NCBI GenBank assembly: GCA_947627645.1
Contig: CANQWV010000006.1
Location: forward strand, 1 to 45,362
DNA from: an uncultured Lachnospiraceae bacterium
GTDB lineage: Bacteria > Bacillota > Clostridia > Lachnospirales > Lachnospiraceae
Reading direction: 5' to 3'
DNA length: 45,362 bases
The position numbers were made by a program, and so were the translations under genes. This document shows positions 24,161 through 32,079 of this stretch, in pieces. Each line of letters begins with the position of its first letter. Position 1 is the first letter of the stretch. A model generated the notes under the pieces. That model worked only from the letters and a program-made list of their open reading frames with translations. It was not told the DNA's origin and ran no database searches.

Positions 24161-24231
24161 GTATAACTCAGAATTGCTACGATAAGCATTGCCACACTGA
24201 TGATGATTGCAAATTCTTCGTATGTACTCAT
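24148..24231 (-). CDS. 27-aa holin-like type I toxin
   Basis: This ORF is too short for the track. The translation begins MSTYEEFAIIISVAML and ends SYTNKK: a short polar head, one hydrophobic helix of about 17 residues and a basic tail. This is the pattern of the small 'putative holin-like toxin' peptides of Firmicutes (MSTYEAL...LIVALLS...KK). Such peptides insert into the membrane and are repressed by an antisense RNA. A consensus promoter for an antisense RNA converges on its 3' end. The long structured 5' leader suggests hidden translation initiation. The Shine-Dalgarno is weak (GAGAAG) and lies inside a hairpin. Confidence 0.8.
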   Translation of the reverse strand: MSTYEEFAIIISVAMLIVAILSYTNKK

Positions 24232-24238
24232 AATATAG

Positions 24239-24310
24239 CTTCTCAGCAGGAATGGACGCTTGCGTACATTCCTCTGAGAAGTTAGCGACAGAATCGACAG
24301 ATTCTGTCGC
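24239..24310 (-). promoter_or_regulatory. Two strong hairpins in the toxin leader
   Basis: CTTCTCAG...CTGAGAAG (24239-24281) is a long stem including AGGAATG/CATTCCT and ACGC/GCGT. It ends 8 bases before the toxin ATG and takes in the GAGAAG ribosome-binding stretch. A second perfect 11-base stem, GCGACAGAATC/GATTCTGTCGC, lies at 24285-24310. Sequestered translation start sites are typical of type I toxin mRNAs. Confidence 0.65.
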
Positions 24311-24381
24311 TTTCCGCAAGGACTCGGAATGGATGAGAGACGTCCCCCGGCTGCCCGGTTAAATACATTATTTTACATCTT

Positions 24382-24410
24382 ATAATATATATAATGTCTC
24401 TAAAAGTCAA
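24382..24410 (-). promoter_or_regulatory. Promoter of the toxin mRNA, with a TTTAGAGAC box
   Basis: On the minus strand TTGACT, a 17-base spacer and TATTAT form a good promoter, giving a leader of about 145 bases. TTTAGAGAC (24404-24396) sits in the spacer, with TTTAGA exactly 11 bases before the -10, as in the two adjacent promoters. Confidence 0.6.
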
Positions 24411-24433
24411 TTATTCTTTTGTGATTTTTATAT

Positions 24434-24467
24434 TTTATAGAAAATTTAGAGACTCCCGTGTTATACT
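24434..24467 (+). promoter_or_regulatory. Promoter of the two-component system with regulator boxes
   Basis: TTTATA (24434) and TTTAGA (24445, within TTTAGAGAC) are spaced 11 bases apart, and the second is 11 bases before TATACT (24462-24467). The same box and spacing occur at the promoter of the divergent operon, suggesting autoregulation. Confidence 0.55.
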
Positions 24468-24601
24468 GAAGTATATCTTATTTTTTTATTTTAAATATTT
24501 ATCCGAAGCTATTGCCTGAATTCCCGGTGCAAAACACGTAATCTCGGACAGATATCCAGAGAGCCCTATTCGGATAAACTCGCAGGGAGGAGAATACCGC
24601 T

Positions 24602-25279
24602 ATGCGCATATTGCTGATTGAGGACGATAAAGAGCTGTGCCGTTCTCTGCGCTCCATGCTGGAGCAGCAGGGCTTTGACGTGACGGTCTCGCACGACGGC
24701 GAGGAGGGGCTATTCTATCTTCTGGAAAATGGGCACGATCTGGTGCTCCTGGACCGGATGCTGCCGGAGATGGACGGCATGGAGGTACTGCGGCTCGCCC
24801 GGAAGCAGCATATAACCGTCCCGGTCATCTTTCTGACAGCGCTCGGCAGCCTCGACGAGCGGATTTCCGGGCTCGACTGCGGCGCGGACGACTATATCGT
24901 CAAACCGTTTGCGTTTGAGGAGCTGATGGCGCGTATCCGCTGCATCTGCCGCCGCCCGCAGCGCCTGGCTGGGATGGAGGGTCTGTCCTTCGGAGATCTC
25001 TCCTACAATCCGGCGCAGAACCTGCTGCAGTGCGGGGATCTCAGCTGTACGCTTTCACGCCGGGAAGGCGATCTGCTCCTGCTCTTTCTGCAGAACACCG
25101 GGCAGACGATTCCCCGCGCAACGATCCTGACACGCGTCTGGGGCCCGGACGCCGAAGTCGAAGACGGCAACCTCGACAACTATATTCACTTCCTGCGCCG
25201 CCGCCTGCGCTCCGTCGGCAGTACGGCAGAACTCAGAACTGTGCGCGGCATAGGCTATCTGCTGTGCTCCGGCAGCTGA
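24602..25279 (+). CDS. OmpR/PhoB-family response regulator
   Basis: 225 aa. The receiver domain shows the acidic pair EDD (7-9), the phosphorylated Asp in LLDRMLPEMDG (D51), T79 and the KPF lysine (K101). The C-terminal half is a winged-helix DNA-binding domain (DGNLDNYIHFLRRRL and VRGIGYLL). ATG at 24602 follows GGGAGGAG. It is co-transcribed with the histidine kinase 13 bases downstream. The shared TTTAGAGAC boxes make the divergent transport operon, and its own promoter, likely targets. Confidence 0.93.
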   Translation: MRILLIEDDKELCRSLRSMLEQQGFDVTVSHDGEEGLFYLLENGHDLVLLDRMLPEMDGMEVLRLARKQHITVPVIFLTALGSLDERISGLDCGADDYIVKPFAFEELMARIRCICRRPQRLAGMEGLSFGDLSYNPAQNLLQCGDLSCTLSRREGDLLLLFLQNTGQTIPRATILTRVWGPDAEVEDGNLDNYIHFLRRRLRSVGSTAELRTVRGIGYLLCSGS

Positions 25280-25292
25280 AAGGAGACGCCCC

Positions 25293-26594
25293 ATGTTTCG
25301 CAAGCTACAGCTTCAGCTCACCGCCCTGTGCGTCGCGGTCTCCGGCCTGGTTCTCGCCATCCTTTCCTGCGTCTGCCTGTACATCTCCGAATCCGACATC
25401 CACAGCCAGGCGCAAGCTTCCTTTCTCGCAAACCTGGATACCATGTACCAAAATCTGGAGCAGCAAACCACCCTGTCCCACACCTGGATCCGGCAGATGG
25501 AACACAACCATCAGTTTTATCTGAGGATCCGCGACAATGGGACGCCGCTCTTTTTCCAGGGACTTGAGGAGGCTCCGATCCCGCCGGAGCTCTGGTCAGC
25601 TGCGGAGGAAGAAGCCAGGGCAAGCTACGGCCTCGATCTACAGAATCCCGGCACGCTCAGTGTCCTGATGCGGGACGCGGAATTTCAAATGACTGATCGC
25701 GGAAAGCATTACAATGCCTCCGTCTGCCTGATTCCCCGCGACAACGGATACATCGGTGTCACTGTGCTGCAGCCGCTTGCCCGGATGGAAACGCGCATTC
25801 TCCGGCAGCGCGTCGCGTTTCTGCTCACCGATCTGGCCGCGCTTTTGCTGCTCGGCATTTTCTTCTGGCATTTTATCAGACGGATGCTCCGCCCGCTCAT
25901 CGAAAGCAAAAAGAAGCAGACGCAGTTTGTCGCGTCTGCCTCACATGAATTGCGCTCGCCGCTTACCGTCATGCTGAGCAATGTTGCCGCCGTGAAAAGC
26001 GGAGCGATGGAATGTGATTCCCGCTTTCTCGACGTACTCGATTCCGAAGGAAACCGGCTGTCCCGGCTGATCGCAGATATGCTGCAGCTTGCCGGGGCAG
26101 ACAGCCGCAGCTGGTCGATCCAGCCAGCGGAAGTCGAGATGGACACGCTGCTGCTTCAGGTCTGGGAGCAATTTGAACCTGTGGCGCGCTCCCACGGCCT
26201 GCGCTGGGAGATTTCACTTCCCGACGCTCCCGTGCCGCGCTGTGTCTGCGACGAGGAACGGATCCGCCAGCTGCTTTCGATCCTGATTGACAACGCGTTC
26301 TCGTATACACCGTCCGGCGGCCTGATCCGGCTCACTTTGTCCCAGACGCGCCGCGGCGCCCTCTGCATTGCCGTCAGCGACAACGGCCCCGGCATCCCGG
26401 ACGATCAGAAGGAAGTCGTCTTTGAGCGTTTCCAGCGGCTCGACCGCTCCCGCACGGACAAAGCCCACTTTGGTCTCGGCCTGTGCATCGCGCAGGAAAT
26501 CGCACATCTGCATCGCGGGCGGATCACCGTCGGCGACACCCCGGGCGGAGGCGCGACTTTCACTGTCACGCTGCCGCTTTCCATGCTCTCATGA
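25293..26594 (+). CDS. Sensor histidine kinase
   Basis: 433 aa. A first membrane helix (~10-31), an extracytoplasmic sensor region of about 145 residues and a second helix (~175-193) are followed by the HisKA box SASHELRSPLT (H218). The ATP-binding domain shows an N box (LIDNAFSYTP), a G1 box (VSDNGPGIP) and a GLGLCIAQ G2 box. There is no clear HAMP domain, the histidine box starting about 15 residues after the membrane. The sensor region has no domain I recognise. It probably phosphorylates the response regulator just upstream. Confidence 0.93.
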   Translation: MFRKLQLQLTALCVAVSGLVLAILSCVCLYISESDIHSQAQASFLANLDTMYQNLEQQTTLSHTWIRQMEHNHQFYLRIRDNGTPLFFQGLEEAPIPPELWSAAEEEARASYGLDLQNPGTLSVLMRDAEFQMTDRGKHYNASVCLIPRDNGYIGVTVLQPLARMETRILRQRVAFLLTDLAALLLLGIFFWHFIRRMLRPLIESKKKQTQFVASASHELRSPLTVMLSNVAAVKSGAMECDSRFLDVLDSEGNRLSRLIADMLQLAGADSRSWSIQPAEVEMDTLLLQVWEQFEPVARSHGLRWEISLPDAPVPRCVCDEERIRQLLSILIDNAFSYTPSGGLIRLTLSQTRRGALCIAVSDNGPGIPDDQKEVVFERFQRLDRSRTDKAHFGLGLCIAQEIAHLHRGRITVGDTPGGGATFTVTLPLSMLS

Positions 26595-26665
26595 AACCTG
26601 GGATGTTTGCATTGCTGGGATATTTACATCGCTGTCATGTCGGCATTCTGGCAGGAGCGTTGATC

Positions 26666-29182
26666 CTACTTCACCTTTACCTTACATTTTACTTTCTTCT
26701 TGCCGACTTTCACGGTGATCGTGGCGCTGCCTTTCTTCTTTGCCTTGATCACGCCCTTGCCCGATACCGTCGCCACGGACGAATCCGACGTCGAGTATTT
26801 AACCTTCTGTATGCAGGTGATCGGGCTCACGGTCGTCTCCAAGGTGAAGCTCTTTCCCTTTTTCAGCGTCACGGATTTTTTGTTTAGGGTGACCTTCGTG
26901 CAGGCCACCTCGTTTTTCTGGACGGTCACCTGGATGTCTTCGGAAAGGCCGCTCTTCAGCGTAACTGTGACCGTCGCCCTGCCCTTTTTCGCCTTTGCTT
27001 TGATCTTTCCCTTGCTGTTCACCGTGACAATCTTTGGATTACTGGACTTCCAGGACGCCACCGCGTCGCCGCTCGCCAGCCCGCTCACCTTGATCTTGTT
27101 GGTAGACTGTTTCGTCTTCAGCTTGATAGACGTGGCGTTCAGTTCCATTGCGGGCGTCAGCTTCGCCACCGCCCTGCTCTCTGTCGCTCCGCAGACCGTG
27201 CAGGTACGTGTCTCGGTTCCCTCTGCCAGTACGGTCGGCTCCTTTGTGACTGTATATGCCCCAAAAGTGTGAACCGTATGCTCCGATTTATTTTCGGTCT
27301 GCCCTGGAGTTTTCTCAGTCTGCGGCGGATTGGGTTCTATCTGTTCAGATTCCTTTTCTAATTTTAGCGTTACCCTGAGCGTCAATTCATCTCCCCTATT
27401 CCCCAATCCGCAGTCAAACACATAAGAGATTTCTTCCGGAAGTGCATTCTTCGGAAATTCAATTACACCACTCGTACTCATCGCCGGTACATCTGTGGTA
27501 AAGCTGACCTTCGCCAGATTTCCGTTTCCCACAAGTTCCGCCATATCCAACTGCCAGCCGTTTGCCTTATACGGAAGCCGGACCATTTTTCGCTGGTTAT
27601 CGCCCCACAATAAATCCAAGGCAAAATTTTTGCTTATATCCAAACTCGTTAACTGATTTCCCTCACAGTGCAGAAACTGTAAGTCATTATTCTTGCTTAC
27701 ATCCAGGCTCGTCAACTGATTTCCCCCACATTCCAAATCCGTAAGGGCGTTATTCTTGCTTACATCCAGATCCGTCAACTGATTTCCTCCACATTCCAAA
27801 TTCGTCAGGGCATTATTCTTGCTTACATCCATGTCCGTCAATTCGTTGCCATAACAATTCAACTGCACCAAGTTGGTATTTTTGCTTACATCCAGGCTTG
27901 TCAACGAGTTACCACCGCACATCAATATTGTTAAGGCTGTGTTTTCGCTTACATCCAGGCTCGTTAATTCGTTGCTGGAACAATTCAGTTCCGCCAGGGC
28001 GGTATTCATATTTACGTCCAGACCCATTAACTGGTTCATGCAGCAATCCAACTCCGTAAGGGCGGTATTCTTACTTACATCCAGGTTCGTCAGCTCGTTA
28101 TCATAACAATACAACTCCGTCAAGGCAGTATTCCCTACGTCCAGATTCGTCAATCCATTTCCATAACAATACAAAACCTTTAAGTCGGTATTATTGCTCA
28201 CATCCAGTCTCATCAGCGAATTATAGGAACAAGTCAGACGCTTCAGGTCAATATTCGTGCTCACATCCAGACTACTCAGCAGATTGCCGTCACACTGCAG
28301 CTCTGTCAGGGCAGTATTCTCGCTTACATTCAGGCTCCCCAATTCGTTCGTACTACACCCCAAATATGTCAATGCAATGTTTTTGCTTACGTCCAAGCTT
28401 GTCAGCCCATTTCCAGAACAGTCCAGCGTTGTCAAGACAGTATTCTCGCTTACATCCAAGCTCGCCAAATCATTGTTAGAACAATTCAAATTCTGCAGAT
28501 TCAGAAAATATTCGATTCCTTTCAGATTACCAATATCAGCAAATGAAACATCTATTACTTCTACCTTATCCGCTTCTTTCTTCGAAAGGCTCCCGTCTCC
28601 ATTCGCATCAAATCCCTGCTCTTTTATATAGTTAAGGAAATTTTCATCCGGGAAACAGCTTGCATCCAACGTCGCCACTACCTCCGAGCCGTCTGCTGCC
28701 ACATCGACCGCTTCCAGCTGAGAGTCTTCATTCCATTCCGCCTCTCCCGAAGCCAGGTCGACCGACAGCTCCGCGTCTGCCTCTATCGAAGCTTCCGCTA
28801 CCGCGTCATATTCCCCGTCTGTTTCATCTGCCGTGAAGAGCTCTGGCTGCGGCAGTCCCGCGAAATCTTCCGCCGCGTCTTCTATAATCTCATCCGAGAA
28901 TTTGCCGTCCGCAGGGGCAGTCTCCGCTGTCTCCTCTGCGAACCCATCGTCCGCAAAAACAGCCTCCTCTGTCTCCTCAGCAAGATACGCTTCGGTACAG
29001 GCAGTCGTATCCTCCGCCGCCTCAAACGCCGCTTCCCCTATGCCGGGCTCTGGCGTCCCCATGTTTTCTGCTGCCACCGTGACCGCCTCTACTGTCTCCT
29101 GTGCAAGCGCCGCCGTGCCGCTGCCAAATACAGAAACAACCGTCAGCGACACCGCCATTGCAAAAGCTGTTTTCCTTTTCAT
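26666..29182 (-). CDS. Secreted leucine-rich-repeat protein with C-terminal BIG2 domains
   Basis: 838 aa from the ATG at 29182 behind AAGGAGGAG; the track's start overlaps that site. A signal peptide is followed by an acidic, Ala/Glu-rich low-complexity region, then an EF-hand-like loop DANGDGSLSKKE, then about fifteen leucine-rich repeats of 21 residues with the core LDVSxNTALTxLxCxxNxLTS. After a linker come two bacterial Ig-like group 2 domains (KIKVSGLASGDAVASWKSSN and the final TLKKGKSFTLETTVSP), ending in a Lys-rich tail. No LPXTG anchor is present. Probably displayed on or bound to the cell surface; the partner is unknown. Its promoter is at 29264-29292. Confidence 0.88.
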   Translation of the reverse strand: MKRKTAFAMAVSLTVVSVFGSGTAALAQETVEAVTVAAENMGTPEPGIGEAAFEAAEDTTACTEAYLAEETEEAVFADDGFAEETAETAPADGKFSDEIIEDAAEDFAGLPQPELFTADETDGEYDAVAEASIEADAELSVDLASGEAEWNEDSQLEAVDVAADGSEVVATLDASCFPDENFLNYIKEQGFDANGDGSLSKKEADKVEVIDVSFADIGNLKGIEYFLNLQNLNCSNNDLASLDVSENTVLTTLDCSGNGLTSLDVSKNIALTYLGCSTNELGSLNVSENTALTELQCDGNLLSSLDVSTNIDLKRLTCSYNSLMRLDVSNNTDLKVLYCYGNGLTNLDVGNTALTELYCYDNELTNLDVSKNTALTELDCCMNQLMGLDVNMNTALAELNCSSNELTSLDVSENTALTILMCGGNSLTSLDVSKNTNLVQLNCYGNELTDMDVSKNNALTNLECGGNQLTDLDVSKNNALTDLECGGNQLTSLDVSKNNDLQFLHCEGNQLTSLDISKNFALDLLWGDNQRKMVRLPYKANGWQLDMAELVGNGNLAKVSFTTDVPAMSTSGVIEFPKNALPEEISYVFDCGLGNRGDELTLRVTLKLEKESEQIEPNPPQTEKTPGQTENKSEHTVHTFGAYTVTKEPTVLAEGTETRTCTVCGATESRAVAKLTPAMELNATSIKLKTKQSTNKIKVSGLASGDAVASWKSSNPKIVTVNSKGKIKAKAKKGRATVTVTLKSGLSEDIQVTVQKNEVACTKVTLNKKSVTLKKGKSFTLETTVSPITCIQKVKYSTSDSSVATVSGKGVIKAKKKGSATITVKVGKKKVKCKVKVK
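27600..28500 (-). repeat. Array of ~63-bp leucine-rich repeat units
   Basis: Contiguous 21-codon units, some nearly identical at the nucleotide level (two adjacent copies encode NQLTDLDVSKNNALTDLECGG). One unit is a residue short (LDVGNTAL). Boundaries are approximate. The near-identity of neighbouring units suggests recent expansion. Confidence 0.85.
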
Positions 29183-29263
29183 GTCCCCATTCTCCTCCTT
29201 CACTAAATACGCAGTCGGAAGGTCAAAAAAATGCTTTTCTTCTTCCGAATTATGCCTTTTTTA

Positions 29264-29292
29264 ATATTATCCTCCCGCCTCTTCCTTGTCAA
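29264..29292 (-). promoter_or_regulatory. Promoter of the leucine-rich-repeat gene
   Basis: TTGACA (29292-29287), a 17-base spacer and TAATAT (29269-29264) on the minus strand, about 80 bases before the chosen start. Confidence 0.75.
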
Positions 29293-29351
29293 GCCATTCT
29301 TTGCATTTTCCAGTTTCCGCGCTAACAGGGAGTCCATCTTCTACGCAAGAA

Positions 29352-29390
29352 AACACCAGCAGACGATCGCTTTCATCCGCTGGTGTTTTT
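29352..29390 (-). terminator. Terminator after the GH5 gene
   Basis: AAACACCAGC pairs with GCTGGTGTTT across an 18-base loop, with T-rich sequence on both sides. It lies just after the stop of the minus-strand cellulase gene. Confidence 0.75.
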
Positions 29391-29404
29391 CTTTTTCACC
29401 GTTT

Positions 29405-31006
29405 CTATGGTTTTTTAACTTTCAATTCTACGATCTTCACCGACGTCACCTTATTCTTCGCAGATGAAGAACTCACGATAAACCCGATATCTGTCACAGA
29501 CTGCTTTGCAGAGATTTTCTTATTATAGGCAGTCGGACGGATGACGACGTATTTATTCTTATAGGTAAATTTGCCGCTCCACTCATTGTTTTTCTGAATC
29601 GCGTACTTAAATTTCACCTTAACTTTCCAATTGGAAATCGTCTTTTTGCTCTTATTTTTGACCGTCAGCTTGTACTGCGTATAATAGCGCTGCCCGTCAG
29701 ACCAGGAGCCCATCGCCTGCACCGTCGCTTTCGCATATTTCGAGCTGGCCTTCACCGCCTTAGATGCGGCTGTTCCGGGCTGGTTTGATTCACTCTGGTT
29801 CGTTCCACTCTGGTTTGTCTCCGTCTGTGTTGTTTCGTTTTGCGTTGTTCCGGACTGGCTGCCCGTCCCATCCTGGCTCGTCCCACCCTGCGCTGTTTCA
29901 TTCTGAGATCCGGTCTGGTTCGCCGACGGATCGTTTTCTATTGTATCAGAGTCGGCTGCCGCCGACGTCCCCGCCTTGCCTTTCGCCAGCTTGCCGCCGT
30001 AAGTCTTCACAAGCCACTGTCCGGACTTGCTCAGATTCGACCAGCTCCAACCGGACTTTTTGCCGGTACTGCTCTTCAGCAGCGCGCTGGATTCTGCTTT
30101 GTTTGAGAGATTCCACGCCACATAGCCGATGCCGTTCTTGTTCAGGAAGCTAATCCACTTATTGCCCTCCGAGGTATCCAGAGAGCCATTTCCGGACGCG
30201 TCCGAGATCCCAAACTCGCTCACAAGCAGCGGCAGCCCAGCTTTGATCGCGGTCTCCGCCTTCTGGCGGTAGGAGTCCTTGTGCGTCCCCGCATAGAAAT
30301 GCAGGGAATAGACCAGGTTGGAACCGGACAGAGGGCTCTTCGCTACCTCGTCCACATCCTGACACCAGGTCGGCGTGCCCACGATGATGATTGCGTCCTT
30401 GTCGATCTTGCGGATCGCCTTGATCACGGCCTTCGCATAGCTCTTTACGTTGCTCCAGCTCCCGCCGTTGCCGCCGTTCGGCTCGTTGCAGATCTCGTAA
30501 AGCACATTTTTTTGATTCTTATATTTCTTTGCCATCTCCCTGAAGAAACTGATGGCGGCCTTCTGCCCGGCCTTGCTGAACGGCTGGTTATTGTCGTTCA
30601 GAATATGCCAGTCGATGATCACGTACATACCGAGATCCGTCGCGGCTTTCACGCCCTCGTTGACCTTCGCCTTCAAGGCAGCCTTGTCGCCGCCCGAGCA
30701 GTACCCGCCGTACTCCGCGGTGTACATCGCCAGACGGACGGTGTTCGCGCCCCACTTGTCGCGCAGATCCTTGAATGCGGCTTTGGACACATACTCTGGA
30801 AACCACGCCAGCCCATGCGTGCTGACGCCCTTGATCTGAAAGGTTTTCCCTTTCGCGTTCACGATCCTTGTTCCCTTGACCGAAAGCTTGCCGTTCGCGG
30901 AGAGCGGCGTAGCGCCGACCGTGCAGCTCATCACCGCAAACCCAAGCACCAGGATCAGCACAAGAGTGCCGAGCCATAAGACTCCCTTTTTCTTATAATG
31001 CTTCAT
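29405..31006 (-). CDS. Secreted GH5 endoglucanase with C-terminal carbohydrate-binding module
   Basis: 533 aa from the ATG at 31006 (AGGGGGAT upstream); the track's 31087 start is unlikely. The N terminus is a signal sequence with a possible lipobox-like VMSC (C28). The catalytic domain is a family 5 barrel of the bacterial endoglucanase type: acid/base E175 in YEICNEPNG and nucleophile E264 in LLVSEFG, with HILNDNNQP before. A Gln/Asn/Ser/Thr/Gly-rich linker follows, then a ~105-residue beta-sandwich resembling a CBM2-type module (MGSWSDGQRYYTQYKLTVKN, NWKVKVKF). It should cut internal beta-1,4-glucan bonds of plant fibre. The exact CBM family is tentative. Confidence 0.9.
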   Translation of the reverse strand: MKHYKKKGVLWLGTLVLILVLGFAVMSCTVGATPLSANGKLSVKGTRIVNAKGKTFQIKGVSTHGLAWFPEYVSKAAFKDLRDKWGANTVRLAMYTAEYGGYCSGGDKAALKAKVNEGVKAATDLGMYVIIDWHILNDNNQPFSKAGQKAAISFFREMAKKYKNQKNVLYEICNEPNGGNGGSWSNVKSYAKAVIKAIRKIDKDAIIIVGTPTWCQDVDEVAKSPLSGSNLVYSLHFYAGTHKDSYRQKAETAIKAGLPLLVSEFGISDASGNGSLDTSEGNKWISFLNKNGIGYVAWNLSNKAESSALLKSSTGKKSGWSWSNLSKSGQWLVKTYGGKLAKGKAGTSAAADSDTIENDPSANQTGSQNETAQGGTSQDGTGSQSGTTQNETTQTETNQSGTNQSESNQPGTAASKAVKASSKYAKATVQAMGSWSDGQRYYTQYKLTVKNKSKKTISNWKVKVKFKYAIQKNNEWSGKFTYKNKYVVIRPTAYNKKISAKQSVTDIGFIVSSSSAKNKVTSVKIVELKVKKP

Positions 31007-31111
31007 ATTCCTATCCCCCTGCAGCCAGGCGTTTCGTCCGCTTTCCCTGAATCCTGCCGAAAAAGCATCCTCACACGGCAAGTCCATGCAGCCAATCTCA
31101 AACGTCCTGTT

Positions 31112-31792
31112 CTAAAATAATCCCTTTACAATAAAAAATATGATCGGAACGGCCAGCGCCGGCAGCATATTGAGCGCCTTGCAGTCCTTGATCTTGAGAA
31201 TGCCAAGCCCTGAGCTGAAGATCAGCACCCCGCCGACCACGCAGAGCTCCGCGATCATATCTTCCGAAAAAAATGTCCCGGAGAGGTTTCGCGCAATCAG
31301 CCAGATCGAGCCCTGCCAGCAGAACAGAACCGGCGCAGCAAACGCCATGCCGATGCCGTAGGTGGACGCCAGCACGGTCGAAGTGACAAAATCGAGCGTC
31401 GCGTTCGTAAACAGATAGGTGTTGTCCCCGTGCAGCGCACTCATCACCGGGCCTAGGATCGACAGCGTTCCGATGCAATACAGGAGAATCCCGGTCGAGA
31501 GCCCCTGTCCCAGGTTGGACTTGGAATATTTTCCGACCAGACCCTGGAATTTCGCGTCCAGGTCGATGATCGAGCCGAGCAGGCTGCCGACCGCCAGGCT
31601 GACGATGAACAGCACCGGATATTTGCTCTTCGGCATATTGCTGACGACGGAGTTGATGCCAAGCACCGTGGCCGCCAGCCCCATCGCCGTGTACAGCGCG
31701 TCCTGATATTTCTCCTTGATACCTTTGCGCAGGACGCTTCCGAGCACGCTGCCCGTCAGGATCGTCCCTGTGTTTACGATTGTTCCCAGCAT
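31112..31792 (-). CDS. DUF554 family membrane protein
   Basis: 226 aa from the ATG at 31792 behind AGAGGA. Begins MLGTIVNTG, has about seven hydrophobic segments and the GLSTGILLYCIGTLSILGP stretch typical of DUF554 (YqgA/YdfK-like) proteins. The molecular function of the family is unknown to me; members are proposed transporters. Lies between the cellulase and citrate synthase genes, with no operon evidence linking it to either. Confidence 0.85.
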   Translation of the reverse strand: MLGTIVNTGTILTGSVLGSVLRKGIKEKYQDALYTAMGLAATVLGINSVVSNMPKSKYPVLFIVSLAVGSLLGSIIDLDAKFQGLVGKYSKSNLGQGLSTGILLYCIGTLSILGPVMSALHGDNTYLFTNATLDFVTSTVLASTYGIGMAFAAPVLFCWQGSIWLIARNLSGTFFSEDMIAELCVVGGVLIFSSGLGILKIKDCKALNMLPALAVPIIFFIVKGLF

Positions 31793-31926
31793 ATGAAACG
31801 CTTTCCTCTTTTCTGTCAAAAATATCGGGCGAACCTTCCCTGTATCACAGGCATACCGTCACACCCGGCAGGCGGGGCACACACTTTTCTTCCATCATGC
31901 TCAAGTAGGGCAGACAAAAAACACAG

Positions 31927-32079
31927 CGCCTCTTTCTGCTCCATCACGCTCAAGTACGCCGGATGAAAAAATCACAGCGCCTCTTTCTGCTCCATCACGC
32001 TCAAGTACGCCGGATGAAAAAATTACAACGCCTCTTTCTGCTCCATCACGCTCAGATACGCCGGGCGGATGATCTTGCC
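31927..32079 (-). repeat. Three 51-bp tandem copies of the 3' end of the citrate synthase gene
   Basis: The segment beginning CGCCTCTTTCTGCTCC starts at 31927, 31978 and 32029, exactly 51 bases apart. The copy at 32029 is the real end of the gene. The two others lie after the stop and each keeps the coding sense of PAYLSVMEQKEAL plus a stop in the same frame. A fourth, degenerate copy is visible near 31885-31926. Confidence 0.92.
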
